DNA from: Cohnella abietis
Lineage (GTDB): Bacteria; Bacillota; Bacilli; Paenibacillales; Paenibacillaceae
NCBI RefSeq assembly: GCF_004295585.1
Contig: NZ_AP019400.1
Span: forward strand, 4,128,001 to 4,192,000
Direction: 5' to 3'
Length of the DNA: 64,000 bases
The notes beneath the pieces are model-generated. The model did not search any database. It saw only the letters and a list, made by a program, of their open reading frames with translations, and had not been told where the DNA came from. Both the position numbers and the translations under genes were made by a program. Positions 1-8,990 of the stretch are shown here, piece after piece. Positions within the stretch are counted from its first letter, which is position 1; the number at the start of each line of letters is the position of its first letter.

Positions 1-1354
1 TTTGTGGCTTCGTTACATGTGGCAATGGTACTTCTGGGTTATCCTTCATATACTTCTGCTGCGCTTTCGTTAAGAAGTCACCCAGGTTTTTCAACGTTTG
101 CTCAGCTGTCTGTTTGTTCAATAAATACTTCTGCACCTCAGCATCCATGAAGCTTTCACGGAATTCGCCTAGCTCTGGGAAATTACCCAGATCGGCAACC
201 AAATAGCTGTCCGGATCATCCAAAGTGTCGATAAAGCCTTGCATTGGACCTTCAGCGAGCGTCTTGTCTTCATTCTTGAAGATCGGAATCATCGTCAAGG
301 CATTGGAGTACTTCAAGTTATTTTCTGGAGAGGATAAGAACTCAATAAATTTCCAAGATTCATCCTTGTGCTTAGATTCTGCCGATACGCTGTAGCCCCA
401 AGTTGCTGAAGCACCGATATAACGTTTGCCGTCCGCGCCTTTCGGATAAGGAATTACTGTCCAGCTATCATCCGTCATGGAAGATTTAGCTGTCGCAATA
501 ACTTCCGTTGTTTGGTTCAGGATACCTGTGACACCGGAGGTAAAGCCCTGTACCATTTCTTGATAGCCCCAGTTGATGGCATCCTTCGGTGCAAAGCCTT
601 TCTTGTAAATATCCGTAAATCTAACAAAGGCTTCGAGCGCTTCCGGTCTCAACAACACGGACGTACCATCCTTCTCGTACGATTCGCCGCCTGTTACTGC
701 CGTAATATAAGCGAAAATTTGGTCAAAGCCTGCACGTGATCCACGATAAGCCCATCCATAACGGTTTTTGGCAGGATCTGTTAGCTTCTCAGAAGCAGTG
801 AACAATTCGTCCCAAGTCGTTGGAAGAGGTAGATTAGCATCTTTAAACCAATCTTTACGAACGAATAGAGCACTCGACATCAGAGCATCAGGCATGTAGT
901 AGATCTCTTTGTACACTTTACGTTGAAGCTCTTCCATCGTGATTCCGCTTACAAAGTTAGTTAACTTGTCTTTATCCGACCAAGCATCATATCTAGTAGA
1001 GAGCGGTTCTAAGTAGCCAGCTGGAACGAATGTATTTAACCATGTAGGGTACATATTCACGACGTCAGGCATTGTTTTACTAGCCCCTTGCATCGCTAGC
1101 TTTTTGAAGGCTTGATCCCATGGCACCGTTTCCATTTTTACTCTGATGTCTGGATTTGCTTGTTCAAATGCTGCAATAACCTCGTTAAAATATTTTGTAC
1201 GGTCTGGAGAAGGAGAGACGTCAACAAAGCTGATCTCCACCTTCTTATTGCTCGATCCCTTGTCCTCCCCATTCTTCGTTTCATTGGATGATGAACAAGC
1301 ACTAATCGTTAACATTGCACCAACTAAAACTCCGGCTGTCACTTTCTTAAGCAT
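1..1354 (-). CDS. Extracellular sugar-binding lipoprotein (family 1), partial
   Basis: Minus-strand reading frame that begins at ATG 1352-1354 and runs off the left edge of the window, so the C-terminus is missing. The N-terminus has a short basic start, a hydrophobic stretch and a lipobox ending LTISAC, followed by a Ser/Asn/Lys linker, as in Gram-positive lipid-anchored binding proteins. The visible ~450 residues read as a family 1 solute-binding protein of a carbohydrate ABC importer (VPWDQAFKKLAMQG, GWAYRGSRAGFDQIFAY, ATWGYSVSAESKHKDESWKF). It should bind a sugar or oligosaccharide outside the cell; permeases would lie further left. An operator shared with the neighbouring glycosidase sits about 110 bp upstream. 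The substrate cannot be read from sequence. Confidence 0.88.
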   Translation of the reverse strand, partial: MLKKVTAGVLVGAMLTISACSSSNETKNGEDKGSSNKKVEISFVDVSPSPDRTKYFNEVIAAFEQANPDIRVKMETVPWDQAFKKLAMQGASKTMPDVVNMYPTWLNTFVPAGYLEPLSTRYDAWSDKDKLTNFVSGITMEELQRKVYKEIYYMPDALMSSALFVRKDWFKDANLPLPTTWDELFTASEKLTDPAKNRYGWAYRGSRAGFDQIFAYITAVTGGESYEKDGTSVLLRPEALEAFVRFTDIYKKGFAPKDAINWGYQEMVQGFTSGVTGILNQTTEVIATAKSSMTDDSWTVIPYPKGADGKRYIGASATWGYSVSAESKHKDESWKFIEFLSSPENNLKYSNALTMIPIFKNEDKTLAEGPMQGFIDTLDDPDSYLVADLGNFPELGEFRESFMDAEVQKYLLNKQTAEQTLKNLGDFLTKAQQKYMKDNPEVPLPHVTKPQ

Positions 1355-1462
1355 GTGGTAATCCCCCTTGAAAATTTTGATTTATGAATTGGAGAAGCAT
1401 ACTGCGAATATTTCACTCACCTCCCTTAAAAGAAAAATCACCAAAATTTTACTATTGGATAG

Positions 1463-1474
1463 TTGTCTGACCAA
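1463..1474. promoter_or_regulatory. GntR (FadR-type) operator copy 1
   Basis: TTGTCTGACCAA is an imperfect palindrome around GTCnGAC, the core commonly bound by FadR-subfamily GntR regulators. A near-identical copy (TTGTCAGACCAA) lies at 2235-2246. This copy is in the gap between the regulator and the start of the binding-protein gene, about 110 bp before its ATG. Confidence 0.7.
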
Positions 1475-1500
1475 TTTGATCAAAACAATTTGGAGAAAAG

Positions 1501-2205
1501 CTAGTCTCCAATGCTCTTTAGATCGTTACGCATAATCTCAAAATGCTTGCTTATGAGCTTCTTCGCCTTTTTCGCATCGCCTTCTCTCATCGCTTCATAA
1601 ATGAGACGGTGAAGCGGCTCAGTCTCTCTCCCGAATACATGAACATCCAATACATCAATAACACGATCCGCCCATAAGGTATCCATCTCCTTAATGGATT
1701 GAAACAATGTGAGCATTAAGCGATTGTCTGATCCTTCGTACAAGGTAAGGTGGAACAGGTAATCCTCTTGACGAGGAATTCCGCCTTTACTAATCTTGCG
1801 GTCATACTCATCAACAATTTCCCCAAGCTTATCTAAGTAGAAGGCTTGACCATTTTTAATAATCTGTTCGATTGCGTGCTTCTCCATCATTTCACGCATA
1901 TCGATCATTTCAAGAATCGCCTTCTTCTCCATTGAAACCTTAAGAGTAAGGTTAGCCATTTCAGCTAATATCGTTTTTTCCGCACGCAGATACATCCCGC
2001 TGCCTGGCTTAATTTCGATTACACCATAGGATTCTAATTTCTTCATCGCTTCGCGAAAAGATGGACGGCTAATTTGAAACTGCTCGCAGAAAAACCGTTC
2101 AGTAGGCAGCCGATCTCCTTGGATGTAGCCCTTCTGCTCTATAAATTTAAGCACTTCCTCCGTTATGGATTCATGTAGCTTCTGTCTCTTTAATGATTTC
2201 AGCAT
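1501..2205 (-). CDS. GntR family (FadR subfamily) transcriptional regulator
   Basis: About 234 residues. Residues ~8-72 form a winged helix-turn-helix (ITEEVLKFIEQKGYIQGDRL, LPTERFFCEQFQISRPSFRE, SYGVIEIKPGSGMYLR), followed by an all-helical FCD effector domain with the metal-type helix MIDMREMMEKHAIEQI. I start it at ATG 2205 because GGGGTGAT lies about 5 bases upstream; a GTG at 2214 overlaps that ribosome binding site. It lies between a sugar-binding protein gene and a divergent glycosidase, with GTCnGAC operators in front of both, so it is probably the local repressor released by a sugar acid or related catabolite. The ligand is unknown. Confidence 0.88.
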   Translation of the reverse strand: MLKSLKRQKLHESITEEVLKFIEQKGYIQGDRLPTERFFCEQFQISRPSFREAMKKLESYGVIEIKPGSGMYLRAEKTILAEMANLTLKVSMEKKAILEMIDMREMMEKHAIEQIIKNGQAFYLDKLGEIVDEYDRKISKGGIPRQEDYLFHLTLYEGSDNRLMLTLFQSIKEMDTLWADRVIDVLDVHVFGRETEPLHRLIYEAMREGDAKKAKKLISKHFEIMRNDLKSIGD

Positions 2206-2234
2206 CTCTATCACCCCAGATGGTAACTAGTAAG

Positions 2235-2246
2235 TTGTCAGACCAA
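2235..2246. promoter_or_regulatory. GntR (FadR-type) operator copy 2
   Basis: TTGTCAGACCAA matches the copy at 1463-1474 at 11 of 12 positions. It lies about 30 bp upstream of the regulator start and about 155 bp upstream of the divergent glycosidase, which fits autoregulation plus control of the glycosidase. Confidence 0.7.
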
Positions 2247-2399
2247 TTAATCGAATTGTACATTCTCCTGAAATCGCTGTCAATACAAAATAAGGATAAA
2301 ATTTATGACTTGAAAGTTTGGAATGTAACCGTTATTATGATGGACATTGTGGCATATGCAATTGCAATGACACTAAAAAATACGAAAGGTGTGATGGTT

Positions 2400-3392
2400 A
2401 TGACTAACAAATATTTAGACGGAAGACCGGAAACACATGCAACAATAGCAGCTAAAGATTACGGTATTGTTCTTAGACGTGGCAGCGAAGAGCTCGATGG
2501 CTTCGGCATTAGAGAACCCCTTATTTTCGAATCCGAAGGTACTTATTTCATGCATTACGATGCCTCTGATGACAAGACAGGCTGGAGAAATTATTTGGCA
2601 ACCAGTAAGGATCTTATTAACTGGGAAAAGAAGGGTGTTATTCTTAACCTAGGGGTGGAAGGCGAGGACGATTCCAGCTGTGCTGTATATGGCGTAACTT
2701 ATCTTGAAGACGGTGTGTGGCATATGTTCTATATCGGCTCCGATTACTATCGTGAGCATCCCTATGACATACCGGATTTCCCCTATGTCACTATGAAAGC
2801 AAAGTCCGACTCCCCTTACGGGCCGTGGATTAAGCAAGATATCGTTCCTTTCAGAATGAAGGAAAACACATACTACAGCACGACAGCAAGCTCTGGTGCA
2901 ATCGTCAAGGCTGGAGACGAATATTTGCAATTTTTTAGTGCATCCGTATTAGATGCAAACAAGATTACGAAGCGGACTCTAGGCATCGCGCGCACTAAAG
3001 ATCTAGACAAAGAATGGACGATTGATCCAGAGCCCCTCTTCCCTCTTGAGGAACAGATCGAGAACAGCACTGTTTTCTACGAGGAAGAAACCGAAACATG
3101 GTTCCTATTCACCAACCATGTAGGACTTAACGAAATTAAAGAATACACCGATGCTATATGGGTTTATTGGACTAAGGACATTCAAAACTGGGATGTTAAT
3201 AACAAAGCTCTAGTACTGGACGGCAATATGTGTAGCTGGTCTAAAACAATCATTGGCGCACCTAGTGTTTTCCGACTTGGAAATAAATTAGCGCTATACT
3301 ATGACGGTGTCGAAGGTGCTGGTTTTGATCATTTTTACCGGGATATCGGCCTTGCATGGCTTGACCTGCCAATCCAGCTGCCTCAGAAATAA
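2400..3392 (+). CDS. Beta-propeller glycosidase (GH43/GH117-like)
   Basis: About 330 residues. The N-terminal part GIREPLIFESEGTYFMHYDA followed by YLATSKDLINWEKKG is typical of five-bladed beta-propeller glycosidases, where each blade begins with a hydrophobic strand and an aspartate/arginine pair. Later blades are seen at CAVYGVTYLEDGVWHMFYIG and GIARTKDLDKEWTIDPEPLF. No signal peptide, so a cytoplasmic enzyme acting on imported glycosides is likely. The frame is open far upstream; I choose ATG 2400 because AAAGGTG lies 8 bases before it and the extra N-terminal residues have no family character. It is divergent from the GntR gene and shares its operator. The exact GH family is uncertain. 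Confidence 0.72.
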   Translation: MTNKYLDGRPETHATIAAKDYGIVLRRGSEELDGFGIREPLIFESEGTYFMHYDASDDKTGWRNYLATSKDLINWEKKGVILNLGVEGEDDSSCAVYGVTYLEDGVWHMFYIGSDYYREHPYDIPDFPYVTMKAKSDSPYGPWIKQDIVPFRMKENTYYSTTASSGAIVKAGDEYLQFFSASVLDANKITKRTLGIARTKDLDKEWTIDPEPLFPLEEQIENSTVFYEEETETWFLFTNHVGLNEIKEYTDAIWVYWTKDIQNWDVNNKALVLDGNMCSWSKTIIGAPSVFRLGNKLALYYDGVEGAGFDHFYRDIGLAWLDLPIQLPQK

Positions 3393-3436
3393 ATTTCATA
3401 TGGCTTGCTCTGCATAATATGAATAATTACTGCATA

Positions 3437-3485
3437 AACCCCACTCTCTTATTGGTAAAACCAATCAAGAGGGCGGGGTTAGTTT
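3437..3485. terminator. Rho-independent terminator after glycosidase
   Basis: The arms AACCCCACTCTCTTATTGG and its near-complement (3461-3480) close a 4-base loop with two mismatches. The right arm runs into GTTAGTTTGG. It ends the glycosidase transcript and isolates it from the phn operon. Confidence 0.7.
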
Positions 3486-3654
3486 GGTTTATCCTATTAA
3501 GAGATCGAATCGATTTTACTAATTCGGGGAATAATCCCTACGGGCAACTCATTTGAATTAACTACCAATTAAACAGCTCATATTCTTTTACAAAGCGAAC
3601 CCCCTACTCTACCTTAACTTTGTTAAAAATTGACCCTTTCCACCCCTTTCCCAG

Positions 3655-3694
3655 TTTACATTACTTTTAACATGAAATTAACAGCTACCAAACA
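3655..3694 (+). promoter_or_regulatory. PhoP-like box upstream of the phn operon
   Basis: TTTACA at 3655, TTAACA at 3667, TTAACA at 3678 and a weaker CAAACA at 3689 form direct repeats with 11-12 bp period. This matches the Bacillus PhoP-P box (TT[AC]ACA repeats on one DNA face). A possible -10 (TAAGAT) follows at about 3704. It suggests induction of the transporter by phosphate starvation. The binding claim is inference from the pattern. Confidence 0.65.
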
Positions 3695-3786
3695 GTAGAC
3701 GGATAAGATGGGCTTATGTCGCAAATCAGGTTTCTTGAATTTTGTGGACTGAGCTAAAAAATAGAAAAAAGTGGAGGTTTTCGTAC

Positions 3787-4869
3787 GTGAAAAAGAAATT
3801 GATGCCGTTTGTCGTTTTAGCTTTAGTAGGTGGACTTATCGCTGGATGTGGATCGAACAACAATAATAGCTCCAGCAGCCCCTCGGAAAGTGCCGCAAGC
3901 CCTTCGGGGGACACAGCAGCTCCAGCCAAAAATATCAAAGAGCTTAAAATTAGCTTTGTTCCTTCCAAGGATCCGGATCAGATTATTACAGCAACCGATC
4001 CACTTAAGGACCTGTTGAAGACTCAATTGGCAGCCGAAGGCTACAATGTCGACAAGGTAAGCATAGATGTAGGTACAACTTACGAAGCAGTAGGAGAAGC
4101 GCTTATCGCAGGAACGACGGACATTGGATTTATTCCGGGCGGTACCTATGCATTGTACGATGACGGCGCGGACGTAATTCTGACAGCTACCCGTTCGGCT
4201 TTGTCGAATGATTCTGACAATGCCAAGGATTGGAACGACAACAAGCCTACGGATCCGACAAAAGAACAAGCGACTTATTACCGTTCATTGTTCATCGCCG
4301 GTCCTTCCAAGAAAGGCCAAGAGTTGGCCAGTAAAGTGAACAAAGGCGAGAAACTGACTTGGGACGAGCTAAACAGCGCCAACTGGGCTGTTATGTCGAC
4401 CTCATCGTCTGCCGGCTATATCTATCCGACTTTATGGTTGCAAAACAATTACAGCAAGAGCATCACAGATTTGTCCCACGTGGTAACATCTGATTCTTAC
4501 GGCAGTTCGTTTGCCCGTCTTGCTGCTGGCCAAGCTGACGTCATTGTCGCTTACGCAGATGCAAGAAGAGACTATGTTGACAAGTGGACGGCCGACTTCG
4601 GACAAAAAGCTTCGATCTGGGATGAGACGAATGTAATTGGTGTTACGCAAGGTATTTACAACGATACGATCAGTGTCAGCAAGAAATCTTCTCAGATAAC
4701 GGATGAATTCAAAAAGGCGCTTCAAGATGCTTTCATTGCTATCGCTCAAACGGAGGAAGGCAAAAAGGTCATCGCGATCTACAGCCATGAAGGCTACAAA
4801 GTTGCCCAATCCTCTGACTACGACGGCGAGAGAGAAGCTCAGAAGCTGATCAAGAGTATGAAGAAGTAA
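3787..4869 (+). CDS. phnD: Phosphonate/phosphate-ester ABC transporter binding lipoprotein
   Basis: About 360 residues, PhnD family (type 2 periplasmic-binding fold). The start is GTG 3787, with GTGGAGG 9 bases upstream. The N-terminus KKKLMPFVVLALVGGLIAGC is a signal peptide with lipobox, followed by an Asn/Ser/Pro-rich linker. The motifs ISFVPSKDPDQIITATDPLK, AGTTDIGFIPGGTYALY, TSSSAGYIYPTLWL and AGQADVIVAYADARRDY are characteristic of phosphonate/phosphite-binding proteins. It heads phnD-phnC-phnE-phnE. Whether the ligand is a phosphonate, phosphite or phosphate ester is not visible; no C-P lyase genes are nearby. Confidence 0.9.
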   Translation: MKKKLMPFVVLALVGGLIAGCGSNNNNSSSSPSESAASPSGDTAAPAKNIKELKISFVPSKDPDQIITATDPLKDLLKTQLAAEGYNVDKVSIDVGTTYEAVGEALIAGTTDIGFIPGGTYALYDDGADVILTATRSALSNDSDNAKDWNDNKPTDPTKEQATYYRSLFIAGPSKKGQELASKVNKGEKLTWDELNSANWAVMSTSSSAGYIYPTLWLQNNYSKSITDLSHVVTSDSYGSSFARLAAGQADVIVAYADARRDYVDKWTADFGQKASIWDETNVIGVTQGIYNDTISVSKKSSQITDEFKKALQDAFIAIAQTEEGKKVIAIYSHEGYKVAQSSDYDGEREAQKLIKSMKK

Positions 4870-4906
4870 ATCGCAATCCCTATTAAATGGGTACTTTCCT
4901 TTCAAA

Positions 4907-4945
4907 GATGAGAGCATCATCTCCAAATGATGCTCTCATCTTTTC
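4907..4945 (+). terminator. Intercistronic hairpin between phnD and phnC
   Basis: Perfect 14-bp stem GATGAGAGCATCAT/ATGATGCTCTCATC with a 6-base loop, followed by TTTTCC. It sits between the binding-protein gene and the ATPase gene, where a leaky terminator or RNA-stabilising hairpin commonly makes the binding protein more abundant than the rest of the transporter. Confidence 0.75.
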
Positions 4946-4971
4946 CTAAACTACAGGATCGGGGTATTACC

Positions 4972-5754
4972 ATGATTGAGTTTATCGATGTACAAAAGAC
5001 ATATCCGAATGGCACAGTCGCCTTGCAAAATATTAATCTAAAAATAGCTCAGGGAGAATTTGTAGCAGTCATCGGTCTATCCGGTGCGGGCAAGTCAACG
5101 CTGATTCGTTGCATTAATCGGATGCATGATATTACCGGTGGGCAATTAAACGTAGATGACGTAGATGTAGCCAAGCTCAAGGGCAAGCAAGTTCGCCGCT
5201 TCCGCAGACGAATCGGGATGATCTTCCAATCCTTCAACCTGGTGACGAGGACTACAGTTATTAAGAATGTTCTTGTCTCCTTTGTGCCGGATCTTCCCGT
5301 ATGGCGCAAGCTGACTGGAATCTTCACTAAGGAGCACAAGATCCAAGCTCTGGAAGCACTAGATAAGGTGGGCATCCTAGACAAAGCATTCATTCGCGTG
5401 GACCAGCTGTCGGGTGGGCAACAGCAGCGGGTAGCCTTGGCGCGTACGCTTGCCCAAAACCCCGCCATTATCCTAGCGGATGAGCCGATTGCTTCACTCG
5501 ATCCTCTCACTGCTAAGCTGGTCATGGATGACTTCAAGAGAATCAATAAAGAGATGAACATCTCCGTTATCATGAATATTCACCATGTGGAAATAGCTTT
5601 GGAATATGCTGATCGCATCATTGGGATAAGTAAAGGAGCAGTCGTCTTTGACGGAAAGTCTGCCAAGGTAACCAAAGAAATCCTAGACGCTATTTACGCC
5701 GGCAAAGCGAACGAAATGAAATCCTCGTCGGAGGAGTCCTCGGCCCATGTATGA
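4972..5754 (+). CDS. phnC: Phosphonate ABC transporter ATP-binding protein
   Basis: About 260 residues with a complete ABC ATPase: Walker A GLSGAGKST, Q-loop in FQSFNLVTRTTVIKNVLV, signature LSGGQQQRVALARTLAQNP, Walker B IILADEP and switch His in IHHVEIA. The residues NRMHDITGG after Walker A are typical of PhnC. I place the start at ATG 4972 (MIEFIDVQKTYPNG); an upstream in-frame ATG at 4927 lies inside the terminator hairpin and adds nothing conserved. The 3' end overlaps phnE by 8 bases, so the two are translationally coupled. Confidence 0.92.
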   Translation: MIEFIDVQKTYPNGTVALQNINLKIAQGEFVAVIGLSGAGKSTLIRCINRMHDITGGQLNVDDVDVAKLKGKQVRRFRRRIGMIFQSFNLVTRTTVIKNVLVSFVPDLPVWRKLTGIFTKEHKIQALEALDKVGILDKAFIRVDQLSGGQQQRVALARTLAQNPAIILADEPIASLDPLTAKLVMDDFKRINKEMNISVIMNIHHVEIALEYADRIIGISKGAVVFDGKSAKVTKEILDAIYAGKANEMKSSSEESSAHV

Positions 5755-6562
5755 TAAAATTTTCCCGCCCAAAAAAATTATGCTGCCCGGCGGCAAGATT
5801 GTTCTTGAGAAGCGGACTAGAATGCCGCTTATTATACTTGTACTAATTACTGCGACTATTCTATCCGTGAACATAACGGAATTTAATCTCCACAAACTTA
5901 TTACGAGAATTGGCAAGTTCTTCGGCATTCTTGGGGATATGATCCCTCCGGAATGGAGCTATTTGTCCAGCTTGTGGCCCGCATTAGTTGCCACCCTGCA
6001 GATGTCGCTGCTCGGCTCGATGATCGGGGCACTGCTAGCTCTCCCGTTCGCTATTTTGGCTTCTGCGAATATTATTCGCAGCAGAACAATTGTGACTATC
6101 TTTAGAGTAATTCTCAGTCTATTGAGGACACTTCCTACGCTTGTGACGGCTTTGATTGCTACCTTTGTTTTTGGCTTGGGTCCAACCGCTGGAGTTGTCG
6201 CTATACTGCTCTTTACTCTCTCGTATGTTGGTAAGCTACTGTATGAACAAATCGAGAACGCCGATATGAGACCCTTCGAGGCAATGGAATCGATCGGCAT
6301 GACCCGGCTTCAAGCGTTTCGCTATGCCATTATGCCGCAAGTGCTGCCGGGATATTTGTCCACCTCCTTGTTCTGCTTCGAAGGTAATGTCCGTTATGCG
6401 GCCATTCTGGGTTATGTAGGAGCTGGGGGCGTAGGACTCCTTATCAATGAAAATATCGGCTGGCGCGATTATCCGAACGTGGGGATGATTATCTTGGCGT
6501 TGGTCGTAGTCGTATATCTGATCGAGATGGTTAGTGAGCACTTCAGAAAAAAGTTAATTTAA
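5747..6562 (+). CDS. phnE: Phosphonate ABC transporter permease 1
   Basis: 271 residues with about six membrane segments and the permease EAA-type loop EAMESIGMTRLQAFRYAIMP, plus the PhnE ending GYVGAGGVGLLI. It starts at ATG 5747, inside the end of phnC, with GGAGGAG just upstream. It pairs with the second permease that follows after 15 bases, presumably as a heterodimeric channel. Confidence 0.92.
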   Translation: MYDKIFPPKKIMLPGGKIVLEKRTRMPLIILVLITATILSVNITEFNLHKLITRIGKFFGILGDMIPPEWSYLSSLWPALVATLQMSLLGSMIGALLALPFAILASANIIRSRTIVTIFRVILSLLRTLPTLVTALIATFVFGLGPTAGVVAILLFTLSYVGKLLYEQIENADMRPFEAMESIGMTRLQAFRYAIMPQVLPGYLSTSLFCFEGNVRYAAILGYVGAGGVGLLINENIGWRDYPNVGMIILALVVVVYLIEMVSEHFRKKLI

Positions 6563-6577
6563 GGAGTAGTTGGCGCT

Positions 6578-7384
6578 ATGACGACAGTACTGAAGCAATT
6601 ACATGCTTCGCCACGTAACCACCGTTATATCCTGACTGTTACGGTGATCATCCTCATCCTCTTTGTCTGGTCATTGGCCTCTGTAAATCTCCAGGATATG
6701 AATCAGAGCGGGTTCAAGATTGCACTTAATATCCTGAAAGGGATCACACATCCCGATCTCGATTTGCTATTCAATGTATCCAAGCAAAGCATTCTATACC
6801 TGCTAGTTCAAACCGCTGCAATTGCTTTCCTGGGTACGATTGTCGGTGCGATTTTATCTATCCCACTCGCCTTTTTAGCAGCTTCCAACATTGTTCCCAA
6901 GCCGATCTCCTGGCTTACGCGGCTTCTGCTAATCGTAATCCGGACGATTCCGGCTCTGGTCTATGGGTTGATGTTTATCCGAGTATCGGGTCCGGGACCC
7001 TTCGCAGGGGTGCTGACAGTCGGTTTAACCTCCATCGGCATGCTCGCCAAATTGTATGTGGATGCGATTGAAGAATTGGACACGCGGGTGCTGGAGTCGA
7101 TGACTTCCATCGGCTGTTCTACACTTGAGAAGATTCGTTATGGCATTTTTCCACAGTTGTTATCGATATTCCTGTCGGTCACCATCTATCGCTTCGATAT
7201 GAATATGCGCGAGGCTTCGATCCTGGGCCTTGTTGGTGCCGGAGGAATCGGAGCCCCGCTGATCTTCGCTATGAACGGGTACAAGTGGAGTCAGGTCGGA
7301 TCCATCCTGATCGGATTGGTTATTCTCATCTTGATCATTGAATGGATGTCCAATCGAATTCGTGCCAAACTAATAAACGGTTAA
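6578..7384 (+). CDS. phnE: Phosphonate ABC transporter permease 2
   Basis: 268 residues, a paralogue of the preceding permease. It has about six hydrophobic segments, the coupling loop ESMTSIGCSTLEKIRYGIFP and GLVGAGGIGAPL near the end. The start ATG 6578 has AAGGAG about 10 bases upstream. It is the last gene of the phn operon; the next gene is convergent and ends 16 bases away. Confidence 0.92.
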   Translation: MTTVLKQLHASPRNHRYILTVTVIILILFVWSLASVNLQDMNQSGFKIALNILKGITHPDLDLLFNVSKQSILYLLVQTAAIAFLGTIVGAILSIPLAFLAASNIVPKPISWLTRLLLIVIRTIPALVYGLMFIRVSGPGPFAGVLTVGLTSIGMLAKLYVDAIEELDTRVLESMTSIGCSTLEKIRYGIFPQLLSIFLSVTIYRFDMNMREASILGLVGAGGIGAPLIFAMNGYKWSQVGSILIGLVILILIIEWMSNRIRAKLING

Positions 7385-7400
7385 AAGCTCACTTCATATT

Positions 7401-8990
7401 TTAATAAACGACCTTCCAGTTATGGTCACATGAGGCGCGGATAATTCCGCGCCTCATAATATGATCGGCCAGAATTTCCGTCATGTCCGTAGGAATCTCC
7501 CGTACGACAGGCTTGTCCTTGATCATATCGAAGTTGCCCCCGCCACCTGCGCGATAGCTGTTCATGACAACCTCATAAGCCCCATCTGGGTTTAGAGGCT
7601 CGCCATGCCGTAGCAGCTTGACGACCCGCTGTCCCTCAGGCTTTAAGATATCAAGCTCATATTCGATCCCTTCCCACATATCGTAATTAAAGTGCTGCGG
7701 CTTCGGCCACAGGTAAGATTCGGACACCCGCAAGCTGCCCGTCTGTTCCTCAATCACGAAGTATCGGGCATTCTGCTCAAGCGCTTCGCGGATGTCGCGG
7801 CCGCTTAGGAGCACGACCTTAAGCGTGTTGGGATATATGTAGTTGGATACTACGTCACGCATCGTGATCCGTTGCTCGAACCCTCTGGCCTCATTAGTAA
7901 AAATAGCTGCGCACGAAATCTCTGTCCCCGTTACTTCCATTTGCACGCGATTGACGAATTCCGTGAAGGCATGATCTGTCTGTCGCGCCGCGAACGGGTC
8001 CTTTATCGACAGATCGCCCTCCGCCGTACCGATCGGCTGATCCAGCCATTCCTGAGTCCTCCGTTCGTCCTCGATAAACAGAGCGAAGAAGTCCTCATCC
8101 GCCGTTACGGAATCATCCACATGAATCAATTCGGCCATCTTGCGCCCAATTTCCCATCCACCGTCCGCCTTTTGCTCGAATACAAGTTGAATTTTGGCGA
8201 TTGCCTGTCCTGCGCTGCCAGGCTGCGCGAACGCTATGCCATTCAGTTCACCAGCAAGCAGTCGATGCTGGTGTCCCGTCAGCAAGGCATCGATGCCTTC
8301 CAGACGACTGCACATCTCATAGCCCTGATTTTCCCCGGTCAGTGGTTCGGTCGCCTCCCCAGTAGCCGGGTCCCGCTCGAATCCACCGTGATAGCAAACG
8401 ACGACCGCATCCGGATTCTCAGTTTCGCGGATAAGCTTGACCCAGTGTTGTGTCGTTGCCAGTGCATCCTCAAAGGCTAGACCTTGAATATTAGATGGAT
8501 CCTCCCAGTTCGGGATATAGTGTGTCGTGACGCCGAGCACGGCAATTCGAATACCAGCAGGCATCTCGAATATCCGGTAAGGCTGTCCGAACGCCGGCTG
8601 TCCGTCAGCTTTATTCACGATATTGGCGGATAACCAAGGGCAGGAGGACTCCTCGGTTGCCTTATTCAACAGCTCCAATCCGTAATTGAATTCATGATTG
8701 CCAAGAACGGCTACATCATAGCGAAGGACGTTAAGAGCTCTAGCAGCAGGATGGATACCGCTTCGGTCATTTTTGGCATAGTGGTACATAAAAGGCGTGC
8801 CTTGTAAAATGTCTCCGTTGTCGATTAGCAGAAGCGCCGGGTTCTCACTTCTCTCCCTGCGAATGATGTTAGACAGCTTCGCAAGCCCGAGTGGCTTGTC
8901 TTCAGGCCCCCGATAATCAGTCGGAAAGAAATGTCCATGCAAATCGCTTGTTCCAAGCAGAGTAACTGTGACTGTGTTTTGAGAGTTCAA
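7401..8990 (-). CDS. Bifunctional metallophosphatase / 5'-nucleotidase, cytoplasmic type
   Basis: 529 residues. The N-terminal calcineurin-type metallophosphatase shows GTSDLHGHF, GNHEFNYGL and GHQHRLL, which supply the Asp/His/Asn ligands of the dimetal site. The C-terminal 5'-nucleotidase substrate domain has TNEARGF, DVVSNYIYPNTLKVV and NSYRAGGGGNF. The start is TTG 8990, with AGGAGGAAG about 8 bases upstream. There is no signal peptide, so it resembles cytoplasmic YunD-like proteins rather than secreted UshA. It faces the phn transporter, so it may release phosphate from esters brought in by that transporter; this link is inferred from position only. Confidence 0.88.
   Translation of the reverse strand: MNSQNTVTVTLLGTSDLHGHFFPTDYRGPEDKPLGLAKLSNIIRRERSENPALLLIDNGDILQGTPFMYHYAKNDRSGIHPAARALNVLRYDVAVLGNHEFNYGLELLNKATEESSCPWLSANIVNKADGQPAFGQPYRIFEMPAGIRIAVLGVTTHYIPNWEDPSNIQGLAFEDALATTQHWVKLIRETENPDAVVVCYHGGFERDPATGEATEPLTGENQGYEMCSRLEGIDALLTGHQHRLLAGELNGIAFAQPGSAGQAIAKIQLVFEQKADGGWEIGRKMAELIHVDDSVTADEDFFALFIEDERRTQEWLDQPIGTAEGDLSIKDPFAARQTDHAFTEFVNRVQMEVTGTEISCAAIFTNEARGFEQRITMRDVVSNYIYPNTLKVVLLSGRDIREALEQNARYFVIEEQTGSLRVSESYLWPKPQHFNYDMWEGIEYELDILKPEGQRVVKLLRHGEPLNPDGAYEVVMNSYRAGGGGNFDMIKDKPVVREIPTDMTEILADHIMRRGIIRASCDHNWKVVY
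7430..7457. other. Perfect inverted repeat at the phn/nucleotidase junction
   Basis: ATGAGGCGCGG and its complement with a 6-base spacer, lying inside the last codons of the convergent nucleotidase gene. No T-run follows on either strand, so it is not a classical terminator, but a GC-rich 11-bp stem between convergent genes could stop or stabilise both transcripts. Confidence 0.45.

Noticed and set aside
3823..4269. 148-residue minus-strand frame inside phnD
   Set aside because: Antisense shadow of a clearly supported binding-protein gene.
7872..8480. 202-residue open frame antisense to the nucleotidase
   Set aside because: It lies wholly inside a well-supported gene and has no family character.
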